Made by a program: the position numbers and the translations under genes | In this document: piece by piece, positions 15,121-24,291 of the stretch | How the letters are laid out: each line of letters opens with the position of its first letter | Numbering within the stretch: position 1 is the first letter of the stretch | The notes under the pieces: generated by a model | Seen by the model: only the letters and a program-made list of their open reading frames with translations | What the model was told of the DNA's origin: nothing | Databases searched by the model: none | NCBI GenBank assembly: GCA_025450095.1 | Contig: JANWID010000074.1 | Span: forward strand, 1-40,353 | Direction: 5' to 3' | DNA length: 40,353 nt | Source: Bacteroidia bacterium | GTDB lineage: Bacteria; Bacteroidota; Bacteroidia; AKYH767-A; OLB10

Positions 15121-17022
15121 ATGAGTGATCAGATCAAACACGAATGCGGAATTGCCATTGTCCGCCTATTAAAACCCCTCTCCTTTTACAAAGAAAAATA
15201 CGGCACTGCTTTTTACGGTGTGAACAAGCTGTATTTGCTTATGGAGAAACAGCACAATCGCGGGCAGGATGGAGCCGGAGTTGCCAACATTAAATTTGAT
15301 GTAGAACCCGGGCAACGTTATATTAGCCGGCATCGCAGCAATGCTTCTCAACCAATCGTTGAAGTTTTTGAAAAGATCAACTCACGTTTCGCGGAAGCAG
15401 CACGTACACATCCTGAAGAAGCACAGGATCCCGAATGGCTGAAGAAACATCATCCATTCACAGGAGAATTATTCCTGGGACATCTGCGTTACGGAACATA
15501 TGGAAAGAACAGCATTGAAAATTGTCATCCATTCTTAAGACAAAATAACTGGATGTCGCGCAACCTGGTGGTTGCCGGCAATTTTAATCTTACCAACGTG
15601 GATGAATTGTTCGGTCAGTTGCTTGAACTGGGACAACATCCCAAAGAAAAATCAGATACTGTTACGGTACTGGAGAAAATCGGTCATTTCCTTGATGAAG
15701 AAAATGAACTACTATTCAAAAGGTATAAGCAGGAAGGTTATGATAACGAGGAAATTTCCAGCCAGATTGCCGAAAAACTCGACATACAACGTATACTCAC
15801 GCGTGCTGCGAAAAACTGGGACGGTGGTTATATTATCGCTGGAATGTTCGGTCACGGCGATGCTTTTGTAATGCGTGATCCGAATGGTATCCGCCCGGCC
15901 TGGTATTATAAAGATGATGAAGTGGTAGTAGTTGCTTCCGAGCGCCCTGCCATACAGACTGCATTCAATGTACCGGTTACAGATTTACATGAAATAAAAC
16001 CGGGACACGCTCTTGTCATCCGTAAAAACGGAAAAACAGAACAACAACAATTTCGAGAACCCCTGGAACGCCGGTCATGTTCGTTTGAGCGGATTTATTT
16101 TTCGCGCGGCAGCGATGTTGATATTTATAAAGAACGCCAGGAACTAGGACATGTGGTCTGCGCTGAGATCCTCGAAGCAATTGATTACGATCTGAAAAAT
16201 ACGGTCTTTTCGTATGTTCCGAATACTGCGGAATCTGCTTTTTACGGAATGGTAGCTGGTATGGAGGAATATCTCCGGGATGTGAAGAAGCGCAAAATAA
16301 TGAAGGCGGGTCCTTCCATAACTGAAGCTCAGCTGGAAGAAATATTATCGATCAAGCCGCGCATTGAAAAAATTGCCATCAAAGATGCCAAGCTCCGGAC
16401 ATTCATTACCGAAGATTCACAACGTAATGAACTAGTAGCACACGTTTATGATATTACTTACGGAACTATTCGAAGAGGGGTCGATAACCTTGTGATCATT
16501 GACGATTCCATTGTTCGGGGCACCACGCTAAAACGCAGCATCCTGCGCATGCTCGATCGCCTGGGACCTAAAAAGATTATCATTGTTTCATCAGCACCCC
16601 AGATCCGTTATCCCGATTGTTATGGCATTGATATGGCAAAGCTGGGCGATTTTGTAGCTTTCGCTGCCGCCATCGAACTCCTGGAAGAAAATAATATGGA
16701 GAATGTTATTGATGAAGTGTACCGGAAATGTCTCGAACAACAATCACTTCCTACAGCCCAGATGCAGAATTACGTAAAGGAAATTTACAAGCCTTTCACA
16801 GCAAAACAGATTTCCGAACGTATTTCCAAAATGATCCGGCCAAAAGATATACAAGCTGAAGTACAGATTATTTTCCAGAAAATTGAAGACTTGCATAAAG
16901 CCATTCCAAATCATACCGGCGACTGGTATTTTTCAGGAAATTACCCGACCCCCGGTGGTAATAAAGTCGTTTGTCGTTCTTTCATCAATTATATGAAAGG
17001 TAGTAACGAAAGAGCTTACTAG
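15121..17022 (+). CDS. Amidophosphoribosyltransferase-like protein, long Bacteroidota form
   Basis: A 633-residue PurF homologue. The class II glutamine amidotransferase domain begins at Cys9 in HECGIAIV, so removal of eight residues would be needed to expose the catalytic cysteine. It continues with EKQHNRGQDGAG and GHLRYGTYG. The C-terminal half is a phosphoribosyltransferase domain with the PRPP loop VIIDDSIVRGTT, followed by SSAPQIRYPDCYGID. PurF makes 5-phosphoribosylamine from PRPP and glutamine, the first step of purine synthesis. This form is about 130 residues longer than E. coli PurF; I recall Bacteroidota often carrying it beside a standard PurF, so it may be a paralogue with a distinct role. 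It stands alone with its own -7 box. Confidence 0.85.
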   Translation: MSDQIKHECGIAIVRLLKPLSFYKEKYGTAFYGVNKLYLLMEKQHNRGQDGAGVANIKFDVEPGQRYISRHRSNASQPIVEVFEKINSRFAEAARTHPEEAQDPEWLKKHHPFTGELFLGHLRYGTYGKNSIENCHPFLRQNNWMSRNLVVAGNFNLTNVDELFGQLLELGQHPKEKSDTVTVLEKIGHFLDEENELLFKRYKQEGYDNEEISSQIAEKLDIQRILTRAAKNWDGGYIIAGMFGHGDAFVMRDPNGIRPAWYYKDDEVVVVASERPAIQTAFNVPVTDLHEIKPGHALVIRKNGKTEQQQFREPLERRSCSFERIYFSRGSDVDIYKERQELGHVVCAEILEAIDYDLKNTVFSYVPNTAESAFYGMVAGMEEYLRDVKKRKIMKAGPSITEAQLEEILSIKPRIEKIAIKDAKLRTFITEDSQRNELVAHVYDITYGTIRRGVDNLVIIDDSIVRGTTLKRSILRMLDRLGPKKIIIVSSAPQIRYPDCYGIDMAKLGDFVAFAAAIELLEENNMENVIDEVYRKCLEQQSLPTAQMQNYVKEIYKPFTAKQISERISKMIRPKDIQAEVQIIFQKIEDLHKAIPNHTGDWYFSGNYPTPGGNKVVCRSFINYMKGSNERAY

Positions 17023-17083
17023 TTAAAAAAATCCATGCTTGATTTACATGGTGCATTTCTTACTTTAGATTTACATTTCATTT

Positions 17084-17686
17084 ATGAAAAGCAGGCAATT
17101 TATTTTTAAAACCATACTCAATTATTTCCTGCAGGGGCTACTTATTACTGTGCCCATCACGGTAACGTTTGTAGTATTGATCCAGGCAATCTTCTGGATC
17201 GACAACCTGCTTCCGGTACATCTTCCCATATCCATACCGGGATATGTTGATTTCGAAATTCCCGGTATCGGTATCATCATATTATTTATAATAATTACCA
17301 TATTCGGGTACTTTGCTTCTACTCTTGTCGCTAACCCGTTTTTCCACATGATGGAAAAACTGTTGGGAAAAACTCCGCTGCTGAAAGTTATTTATACTTC
17401 CATGAAAGACCTCGTGGAAGCATTCGTTGGAGAAAAGAAACGTTTTACCAAGCCGGTTCTGGTAACAGTAAGCCTGCAGCCAGCCATTCAGCGGATCGGG
17501 TTTGTTACGGAAAATGATCTGACACGACTGGGAATCGAATCCACGAAACTCGCGGTTTACCTTCCTTTTTCGTATGGCTTCAACGGACAGTTGTTAATTG
17601 TGGAATCTGCCAATATAAGGCAGCTTGATGTTTCAGGAACTGAGATGATGAAGTTCATCATTTCAGGAGGAGTCACCGACATTTAA
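17084..17686 (+). CDS. DUF502 family inner-membrane protein
   Basis: A 200-residue membrane protein of the DUF502 family. Two hydrophobic segments (about residues 14-36 and 60-84) flank the loop LPISIPGYVDFEIPGIG, then come the family landmarks TPLLKVIYTSMKDLVEAFVG, RIGFVTEN and AVYLPFSYG...GQLLIVE. The function is unknown. The PPK2 gene follows after 17 bp on the same strand, so the two probably share a transcript. Confidence 0.85.
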   Translation: MKSRQFIFKTILNYFLQGLLITVPITVTFVVLIQAIFWIDNLLPVHLPISIPGYVDFEIPGIGIIILFIIITIFGYFASTLVANPFFHMMEKLLGKTPLLKVIYTSMKDLVEAFVGEKKRFTKPVLVTVSLQPAIQRIGFVTENDLTRLGIESTKLAVYLPFSYGFNGQLLIVESANIRQLDVSGTEMMKFIISGGVTDI

Positions 17687-17703
17687 AATATGTTCTTTCA
17701 TTT

Positions 17704-18462
17704 ATGAATCCAAATAAAATTTCCACGTTACCTGGTAAGGGTATTAATGAAACTGAAACACGCAATGCCATTCCGGGGCTTGTAAAGAAGATTGGCGAGC
17801 TGCAGCTGGCACTATATGCGGAACAGAAAAAAAGTCTGCTGGTGATCTTCCAGGGAATGGATGCCTCCGGAAAGGATGGCGCCATTAAGGACGTATTTGC
17901 AGATGTGAATCCGCTGGGAACGCGCGTTGTGAGTTTTAAAAAGCCAACCGAGCAGGAATACGTGCACGATTTTCTGTGGAGAGTGCACGCACAAATGCCT
18001 CCTTACGGGATGATTCATATTTTTAACCGCTCCCATTATGAAGATATCCTGGTTCCTTCCGTGCAGGGTTTCATTCCGGAGAAAGTGATCAAAAAGCGGT
18101 ATGAGCAGATCAACGACTTTGAAAAGATGCTGGAAGAAAATGGTACTATTATCCTGAAATTTTTTCTCCATGTTTCAAAGGAAGAACAACTCGATCGCCT
18201 GACTGAAAGAATGACCAATCCCAAAAAGTTTTTTAAGCATAAAGATTCTGACTGGGAAAACACTAAGAAATGGAAGCAGTATATGAAAATATATGCATCA
18301 CTTTTTAATAAATGCAATGAAGTTCCCTGGCACATAATTCCGTCCGATAAAAACTGGTATAAGGAATTCCTGGTAGCTGGCATAATACTGGAAGCGTTGA
18401 AGAAAATCAATCCGAAATACCCGGCTTTGGTGACGGAGATGAAGGTTCCGAAGAAATCTTAG
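17704..18462 (+). CDS. ppk2: Polyphosphate kinase 2 (PPK2 family, class III-like)
   Basis: A 252-residue single-domain PPK2. The Walker A loop is GMDASGKDG (residues 51-59), followed by VNPLGTRVVSFKKP, HDFLWRVHAQMP, the lid motif FNRSHYEDILV and ILKFFLHVSKEEQ. Length and motifs are like class III PPK2 enzymes, which use polyphosphate to phosphorylate AMP and ADP; class assignment by eye is tentative. It sits 17 bp downstream of the DUF502 gene and is followed by a hairpin and T-tract at 18500-18531. Confidence 0.9.
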   Translation: MNPNKISTLPGKGINETETRNAIPGLVKKIGELQLALYAEQKKSLLVIFQGMDASGKDGAIKDVFADVNPLGTRVVSFKKPTEQEYVHDFLWRVHAQMPPYGMIHIFNRSHYEDILVPSVQGFIPEKVIKKRYEQINDFEKMLEENGTIILKFFLHVSKEEQLDRLTERMTNPKKFFKHKDSDWENTKKWKQYMKIYASLFNKCNEVPWHIIPSDKNWYKEFLVAGIILEALKKINPKYPALVTEMKVPKKS

Positions 18463-18499
18463 ATTTCCCATTTAAAAATATTTCAAAAATTAAATTATC

Positions 18500-18531
18500 T
18501 GACGTTTATTTAAACGCGTCAATATTTTTTT
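18500..18531 (+). terminator. Intrinsic terminator after PPK2
   Basis: TGACGTTT (18500-18507), loop ATTT, then AAACGCGTCA (18512-18521) pair with a two-base bulge. AATATTTTTTT follows. Confidence 0.65.
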
Positions 18532-18579
18532 GATTTTTTTCATCCTTTTTCTTAAGTTTACTCTCATAACATCAGGAAT

Positions 18580-20364
18580 ATGAAATTAACCACTGTGATA
18601 TTTTTGGTTTCCGGTTTGCCAGCCATCGCGCAAATTCCATCTTACACACTCGATTCTACCGCGTTTAACGCCATTCAACTGGATGGCGGCATTGTTGAAA
18701 TGCAATTTAACGATATCAACGAAGACGGAAATGTTGATTTGCTGACTGTGGGCGACCATGGAAGTCCATTCATAAACACGAACCAGGAAGGAATTATGGT
18801 GTTTTTTGGTAATGGAACTGGCTCCGGATGGACATTATTCAAAACCGGTGATCTTGGCTACGGTGGGATCGCTGTCGGAGATATAAATAACGACCGATAT
18901 AAAGATGTTGCGTATGGCATACATCATAATTATTCTTCTACCGATTTTGGAGATCAGCTCCTGGAAGCTGTTTTAGGAGACGGAACGGGGATGAACTGGA
19001 TCCCATGGGATGATTCATTGGGAACTGCAGGTGAAACATATGGCATGTTCGGAACTGATTTGGGCGATGTGAACAACGATGGATTTCTTGATATATGCTC
19101 CGGTTCCTTCGGATGCTGTGCCGGAACTCATGTTTATCTCAATTTAGGCACAGGCACCTGGCAACATTCATTCGGATACATCAATGGCAATTACATGCAT
19201 TATGTACAGTTTGGTGATTTGAATCATGATGGTAATCTTGATTTTGCCTGTTGTCACCAGTCCGGTGCGGTTTATTTCGGAGATGGAACCGGAAATTTTA
19301 CACTGAAACATTTAAACCTTCCCACTTTAGGCACTTTTGGGTTTTATGATATTTCACTGGCAGATGTTGATAATGATGGGGACGATGATTTCGCATTTAT
19401 CTATAATGATATTCCCTATGTGTACCGATGGAATAATACCACTCAACTTTGGGACAATATTTCGGCGGGCCTGAATAACGGAGGAAACTTTTCATGCATT
19501 AAGCTTGCAGATGTAAACAGCGATGGATTTATGGATGTGGTTGCCGGTGTCACCGGCGGTATAAAAATATTTGCCGGGAATGGTGGTGTTTCATGGAGCC
19601 AGGTCTATTATAGTCCCAACCCGGATTTAACATCCTGTAAAGATATTTCCATTGCTGATGTTGATCACAATGGTTTCCCTGAAATTGCTTTTTGGGCGGA
19701 TCATACAACGGGTCTGTTCAGTCATATTAATAAATTGAAAATTTTAAAGAATGATTCTATTGCGACCCAGTTGAGCCTCATGCTGAACTTACCAAAAGGA
19801 CATGAGTGTTTCCCTAACAATGCCGTCCGTTTCATCAGCTGGATTTCATCGGTGCCAGGGAATCACAACTCCGGAATAAAAATTGAATTTTCATCGACAG
19901 GAAATCAAGGTCCCTGGACACTTGTTGAAAATTCAGCTCCCAATAATGGTTTATATCAATGGAATGTTCCTGCCACAATTTCTTCAATGAATTGTTATTT
20001 CAGGTTAGTTGTTACCGACAGTATTACTTTTAGTACAGATACAATTTTGAATACTGTTCCTTTCAATGTGGGTACTTGCAGTGGTTTTTTTGGAATCAGC
20101 GATCATGAAACTGAATTCAAAGTATCGGTCTATCCAAATCCCTTTAATGAATCTGCGACTTTTTATGCTTCAGAAAACAATCGCAGCCAATCCATTTATC
20201 TGTTGCATATTTTTAATGAATATGGGACTAAAATTCTAAACAAACAAAACATTTTATTTCCATTTCAACTCCGGAAAAATAATATTCCACCGGGCTTTTA
20301 TGTTTATGAAATTATTGACAACCACACTAAAGTCATTTCCCGCGGAAAGCTGGTTGTTAATTGA
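18580..20364 (+). CDS. FG-GAP/VCBS-repeat T9SS cargo protein
   Basis: A 594-residue secreted protein with a signal peptide (residues 1-17, mature N-terminus Gln18). At least seven Asp-rich repeats of the FG-GAP/VCBS type follow, such as DINEDGNVDLL, DINNDRYKDVA, DVNNDGFLDI, DLNHDGNLDF, DVDNDGDDDF, DVNSDGFMDVV and DVDHNGFPEI. Each is a potential calcium-binding loop, and together they would form an integrin-like beta-propeller. A small beta domain follows, then a T9SS sorting domain (VSVYPNPFNES). A surface or secreted adhesion or binding role is likely; no catalytic motif is seen. Confidence 0.87.
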   Translation: MKLTTVIFLVSGLPAIAQIPSYTLDSTAFNAIQLDGGIVEMQFNDINEDGNVDLLTVGDHGSPFINTNQEGIMVFFGNGTGSGWTLFKTGDLGYGGIAVGDINNDRYKDVAYGIHHNYSSTDFGDQLLEAVLGDGTGMNWIPWDDSLGTAGETYGMFGTDLGDVNNDGFLDICSGSFGCCAGTHVYLNLGTGTWQHSFGYINGNYMHYVQFGDLNHDGNLDFACCHQSGAVYFGDGTGNFTLKHLNLPTLGTFGFYDISLADVDNDGDDDFAFIYNDIPYVYRWNNTTQLWDNISAGLNNGGNFSCIKLADVNSDGFMDVVAGVTGGIKIFAGNGGVSWSQVYYSPNPDLTSCKDISIADVDHNGFPEIAFWADHTTGLFSHINKLKILKNDSIATQLSLMLNLPKGHECFPNNAVRFISWISSVPGNHNSGIKIEFSSTGNQGPWTLVENSAPNNGLYQWNVPATISSMNCYFRLVVTDSITFSTDTILNTVPFNVGTCSGFFGISDHETEFKVSVYPNPFNESATFYASENNRSQSIYLLHIFNEYGTKILNKQNILFPFQLRKNNIPPGFYVYEIIDNHTKVISRGKLVVN

Positions 20365-20384
20365 ACACTAAATAACCTATTGCT

Positions 20385-20424
20385 GCCCGGGTCCCGACTG
20401 ACACATCGGGATGCAATCCCGGGC
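20385..20424. terminator. Strong two-part hairpin downstream of the FG-GAP gene
   Basis: GCCCGGG (20385-20391) pairs with CCCGGGC (20418-20424), and inside it TCCCGA (20392-20397) pairs with TCGGGA (20406-20411); TGCAAT is a bulge. There is no T-run. A weaker hairpin, ATTCCCG/CGGGAAT, follows at 20493-20519. The 187-bp gap is almost filled by these palindromes. Confidence 0.5.
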
Positions 20425-20551
20425 CAAGAAATAAGAGGATCTTTGATCCGAAAAAGATCGGGATTATGAATCCTGGTAAACGGTATTTTTTTATTCCCGG
20501 CAACCTTTTGTTCGGGAATTGCATCTTACCACTATAAATTAATCTAACGGT

Positions 20552-21682
20552 ATGAATAATTGTTTACAAATATTATTCGTAAGGATTGCCCTTGCGTTTA
20601 TTTTACTCTTTCAACTCCCTGCTACTGCCGGGCACCTTCTGGGTACGGATATTAACTATACTTATGTGGGACCCAATCAGTACCTGGTAAATGTGCGGTG
20701 GTTCCGCGACTGCCAGGGACTTCCGGCTCCGCAACAATTATCAGTTTGTTACAGGTCTGCAAATGCCGGAGTCAGCGGCACTATGAATCTTACCTTCATA
20801 CCTCCCGGCATTCCTCCTTATTCACCGTATCTGCCTCCATTTCAATATTGGCCACCGATGTTAACTACCTGTGACGGAGGCCCGGCAATTGGTATAGAAG
20901 AAAACTTTTACCAGGGATTAATAACTTTACCATCCGCACAAAGTGATTGGATCGTTAGTTATTCTTCATTTCCACAAAACATAGGAATCAATCAGAACTT
21001 CCTCTATGTTTCAGCGAAAATTGATAACCTTAACCTGCCAATAAATTCTTCAAGTATTTATTCAATCAGGCCCACATTTATTTACTGTATCAATCAACCG
21101 GCATGGGATAATTTCACCAGTGTTGATGTGGACGGTGATTCCCTTTCGTACCATTTGATACCTATTGAAGACAATTCCACAGCCTGTCCACATGCACCAT
21201 TCATAAATCCGGTGCCTGCTTTTCCTGCTTTGCAATCCATGTCATCCACTTCGGTCACAATGGATTCAACAAACGGTTCTTTAACATTCAGTCCTTCCAC
21301 GGTAGGCACTACTATGGTTGCCGTACGAGTTGATGAATACCGTTCCGGTGTGTTGATTAACAGTTCAACGATTCAACATGTGATGTACCTGGTGACAGGA
21401 TGTGTAATAACAGGAATTGAAAGTATAACAGAAAATAATCTGCAAATAAATCCCAACCCGGCGAACGAAATGGTTACTTTCAAATGGGATTACAACGACA
21501 CGCCATACCTGGTAGAAGCAATTGATCTGTCGGGAAAAGTTTGCAGGCTAAGATTTGATGCAAGAGAAACAGGTGAGATCTCTCTGGATATAAATGCACT
21601 TTCTCCTGGCATGTATACGCTGAGAGTTATTGGCGAAAATAAAACTGGTGTTGCGAAATTTGTAGTGACGAGTGACAGGTGA
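20552..21682 (+). CDS. Secreted T9SS protein with YTYVG/WFRDC N-terminal domain
   Basis: A 376-residue protein with a signal peptide of about 26 residues. The N-terminal part (HLLGTDINYTYVG, YLVNVRWFRDCQG, then YQGLITLP, WIVSYS, and DVDGDSLSYHLIP) matches a domain seen at the start of many large Bacteroidota surface proteins that end in gliding-motility or T9SS C-terminal domains. Here it is short and stands nearly alone before a T9SS sorting domain (LQINPNPANEMV, then GMYTLRVIG). It is likely surface-exposed; its function is unknown. Confidence 0.82.
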   Translation: MNNCLQILFVRIALAFILLFQLPATAGHLLGTDINYTYVGPNQYLVNVRWFRDCQGLPAPQQLSVCYRSANAGVSGTMNLTFIPPGIPPYSPYLPPFQYWPPMLTTCDGGPAIGIEENFYQGLITLPSAQSDWIVSYSSFPQNIGINQNFLYVSAKIDNLNLPINSSSIYSIRPTFIYCINQPAWDNFTSVDVDGDSLSYHLIPIEDNSTACPHAPFINPVPAFPALQSMSSTSVTMDSTNGSLTFSPSTVGTTMVAVRVDEYRSGVLINSSTIQHVMYLVTGCVITGIESITENNLQINPNPANEMVTFKWDYNDTPYLVEAIDLSGKVCRLRFDARETGEISLDINALSPGMYTLRVIGENKTGVAKFVVTSDR

Positions 21683-21711
21683 AAAACATGGATTTAATTC
21701 TGACCTATACC

Positions 21712-21750
21712 AAATCCGCGAAAATCCGCTAAATCCGTTAAATCCGCGTT
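21712..21750. repeat. Tandem AAATCCG-type repeats
   Basis: Four units of 9-11 bases starting AAATCCG occur in a row (21712, 21722, 21731, 21740). They lie in the gap between two convergent genes. Confidence 0.8.
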
Positions 21751-21756
21751 CCTTTA

Positions 21757-21784
21757 TTTATCATTTATCATTCATCATTCATCA
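21757..21784. repeat. Tandem 7-bp repeats TTTATCA/TTCATCA
   Basis: Four 7-base units: two TTTATCA and two TTCATCA. The last TCA is the complement of the TGA stop codon of the minus-strand glutaminyl cyclase gene. Confidence 0.8.
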
Positions 21785-22801
21785 TTGAGTCAAAGCTGCC
21801 TCCTCATACACCACCTGCAAAACCGTTTGTCCCACCATGCCCAAAACATCGCGGTCAATCTGATCCATATTGTCAGTGACACGGTGATGGTGATCAAAAA
21901 AATCAGATTCCATTACGTTGTAATGAATGATGTCAATGCAGGGAATATTAGCAAGTTGATTTATGTAAAGATGATCATCAGTGATCGCTCCTGAATTTGT
22001 ATTGATGAAATTACTTCCAAAACCCAGCTTTGCTGCGGTATTCCACACCCGCTCTACGATTCCGGAAGCAAAATAAACTGAAGTGCCTTCTTTGGGGAAT
22101 ACAGCTCCTTTTGCTCCTACCATATCCAGCAAAATTCCGTACCGTGCATAATATCCTGCCTTATGAGGATTTTTAGCCCAATATTGTGAACCGAGACACC
22201 AGGAGTCTTTCATCTCCGGGAAAGTGCTTTCATCGGGCTGGCCGTAATCTTCCAGGTCGAAAAAAATCAGGTCAACTCCGATACCCGGTTGTTTCATGCT
22301 CAGTTGTCGGGCGATTTCAAGCAGCACTCCCACCCCACTGCCACCGTCGTTAGCACCATCATAAGTTTTATTTTTATTGGATCCCTCATCACGATCTGCG
22401 AACGGACGTGTATCCCAGTGCGTGCACAACAATACCCGCTGTGTCATTCCGGGATTGTAGGATGCAATTATATTTTTTAAATCGTATTTGCGGTTGTCGA
22501 ATGTTGTTGCAATACCCTTCTGTACGATAACCTCCGCTTTATATTCTTTCAGTTTCGCAGCAAGCCAATTGGCACAAGCAGCATGCGGTTTGGTTCCGGG
22601 AATACGTGGGCCAAACGCCACCTGCTGCTGCACAAATGCAAATGCAGAATCGGCGTTCAGTTGAGGTACGGCAATAACAGGTTTAGTCTGCTGAGTCTGC
22701 TCGTCTTTAACTTCCGGTAATTTTTGTTCCTTCCCATTACAAGCTGCCAGTAAAATAGCAAGGGTCCAGGAAACCGTTCTAAAAAATGCTTTGAAACACA
22801 T
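21782..22801 (-). CDS. Glutaminyl-peptide cyclotransferase-like lipoprotein (M28 fold)
   Basis: A 339-residue lipoprotein (signal ending LLAA before Cys21) with the M28 zinc-peptidase fold. Motifs are FGPRIPGT, LLCTHWDTRPFAD, DGANDGGSGVGVLLE (zinc Asp), FFDLEDYG (zinc Glu), DSWCLGSQYWA and a C-terminal SDFFDHHHRV (zinc His). This combination, especially HWDTRPFAD and DSWCLGSQYWA, is that of animal-type glutaminyl cyclases found in Bacteroidota such as Porphyromonas. They convert N-terminal Gln to pyroglutamate on exported proteins. Seven secreted proteins in this window have Gln as the predicted mature N-terminus. It is the last gene of an apparent tdh-cysS-QC operon, 11 bp after cysS. An aminopeptidase role cannot be excluded. 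Confidence 0.85.
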   Translation of the reverse strand: MCFKAFFRTVSWTLAILLAACNGKEQKLPEVKDEQTQQTKPVIAVPQLNADSAFAFVQQQVAFGPRIPGTKPHAACANWLAAKLKEYKAEVIVQKGIATTFDNRKYDLKNIIASYNPGMTQRVLLCTHWDTRPFADRDEGSNKNKTYDGANDGGSGVGVLLEIARQLSMKQPGIGVDLIFFDLEDYGQPDESTFPEMKDSWCLGSQYWAKNPHKAGYYARYGILLDMVGAKGAVFPKEGTSVYFASGIVERVWNTAAKLGFGSNFINTNSGAITDDHLYINQLANIPCIDIIHYNVMESDFFDHHHRVTDNMDQIDRDVLGMVGQTVLQVVYEEAALTQ

Positions 22802-22812
22802 ATTTGCAACCG

Positions 22813-24276
22813 TTATGATTTCGTCCAGCTGACACCTTCCCTGGTATCTTTCAGCTCAATTCCAATTGCTGCCAGCTCGTCACGGATCTTATCGGATGTC
22901 TGGAAGTCTTTGTTATCACGGGCACGCGCACGTATCGAAATGATCAGCTGCATCAATCCTTCAATATCCTGTCCATTCACTTTACTCTCGGATTTTATTC
23001 CCAAAATAGTAAACAGGAAATCATCGAACAGCTTTTTCATTTCGGTAATACCATCCGCAGTAAGCGTTTCCGTACCGGCATGAACGGAATTAATGAGCCT
23101 GGCTGCATCAAATAGGTTGGCAATGCATATCGCGGTATTAAAATCATCATTCATTGCTGCATAGCAGGCATCTGAAATGGATTTAATATCAAATGAGTTT
23201 TTATCTCCGGGTTTTAATTGTCCGAGCGTTTCATATGCATTTAGCAAACGCTGCATTCCTTTTTCCGCAGCCTGTAAGGCTTCGTTTGAAAAATCCAGTG
23301 TGCTCCTGTAATGTGTCTGGAGAATGAAAAAGCGAATGGTCATCGGCGGGTACGCCCGTTCCAGCAATTCATGTCCTCCGTAAAACATTTCACGAAGCGT
23401 AATAGTATTGTTATACGATTTACCCATCTTCCTGCCATTGATGGTGATCATATTATTATGCATCCAGTATTTCACAGGGCTGATACCACTAACGGTCCTC
23501 GACTGTGCGATCTCACTTTCATGATGGGGGAACAAAAGGTCCATCCCGCCACCGTGAATATCGAATTGTGTTCCGAGATATTTTGTTGCCATGGCGGAGC
23601 ACTCGATATGCCAGCCCGGAAAACCTTCTCCCCACGGACTATTCCAGCGCATGATGTGTTCAGCAGGAGCTTTCTTCCATAAAGCAAAGTCTGCTGCATT
23701 TCGTTTTTCCTCCTGCCCTTCCAGTTCCCTGCTGCCGGAAATCATATCTTCCAGGATGCGACCGCTCAGCTTTCCGTAATCGTTATCTTTTGCATATTTA
23801 GTCACATCAAAATAAACAGAGCCGTTCACTTCATAAGCAAATCCTTTTTCTATGATAACTCGGATCATATCGATCTGTTCCACGATATGCCCGGTTGCAG
23901 TAGGCTCTATATCCGGACGTACGCAATTCAGCAAGTCCATCATATCATGATACAGGTTGGTGTATTTCTGCACCAGCTGCATTGGTTCCACACGTTCCAG
24001 TTTCGCTTTGGTATTTACTTTATCAACTGCCTCACGACCCTCCTCTTCAAAATGACCTGCATCGGTAATGTTCCGCACATAGCGCACCTTATAACCTGAA
24101 AACTGCAGATAGCGGTACACAACATCGAATGTTACATAAGGACGCGAATGGCCAAGATGCGTTTCTCCCGATACCGTTGGACCGCAAACATACATTCCAA
24201 CATGCGGAGGATGCAAAGGCTGAAACAATTCACGGTTCCGTGTAAGGGAATTTGTAATAGTAATTTGCTGGTCCAT
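22813..24276 (-). CDS. cysS: Cysteinyl-tRNA synthetase
   Basis: A 487-residue class I aminoacyl-tRNA synthetase. The N-terminal YVCGPTVSGETHLGHSRPY contains a zinc cysteine and the HIGH-type signature (HLGH). WHIECSAMA and HGGGMDLLFPHHESE supply the other zinc ligands, and the KMSKS loop appears as KMGKS in INGRKMGKSYNN. It charges tRNA-Cys with cysteine in the cytoplasm. It lies 15 bp after tdh and 11 bp before the glutaminyl cyclase gene, so the three are likely one operon. Full length. Confidence 0.97.
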   Translation of the reverse strand: MDQQITITNSLTRNRELFQPLHPPHVGMYVCGPTVSGETHLGHSRPYVTFDVVYRYLQFSGYKVRYVRNITDAGHFEEEGREAVDKVNTKAKLERVEPMQLVQKYTNLYHDMMDLLNCVRPDIEPTATGHIVEQIDMIRVIIEKGFAYEVNGSVYFDVTKYAKDNDYGKLSGRILEDMISGSRELEGQEEKRNAADFALWKKAPAEHIMRWNSPWGEGFPGWHIECSAMATKYLGTQFDIHGGGMDLLFPHHESEIAQSRTVSGISPVKYWMHNNMITINGRKMGKSYNNTITLREMFYGGHELLERAYPPMTIRFFILQTHYRSTLDFSNEALQAAEKGMQRLLNAYETLGQLKPGDKNSFDIKSISDACYAAMNDDFNTAICIANLFDAARLINSVHAGTETLTADGITEMKKLFDDFLFTILGIKSESKVNGQDIEGLMQLIISIRARARDNKDFQTSDKIRDELAAIGIELKDTREGVSWTKS

Positions 24277-24291
24277 AAAAAATAAAAAAAA

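Noticed and set aside
23311..23682. 123-codon plus-strand open frame inside cysS
   Set aside because: It is the complement of a well-conserved part of cysteinyl-tRNA synthetase and has no motif of its own.
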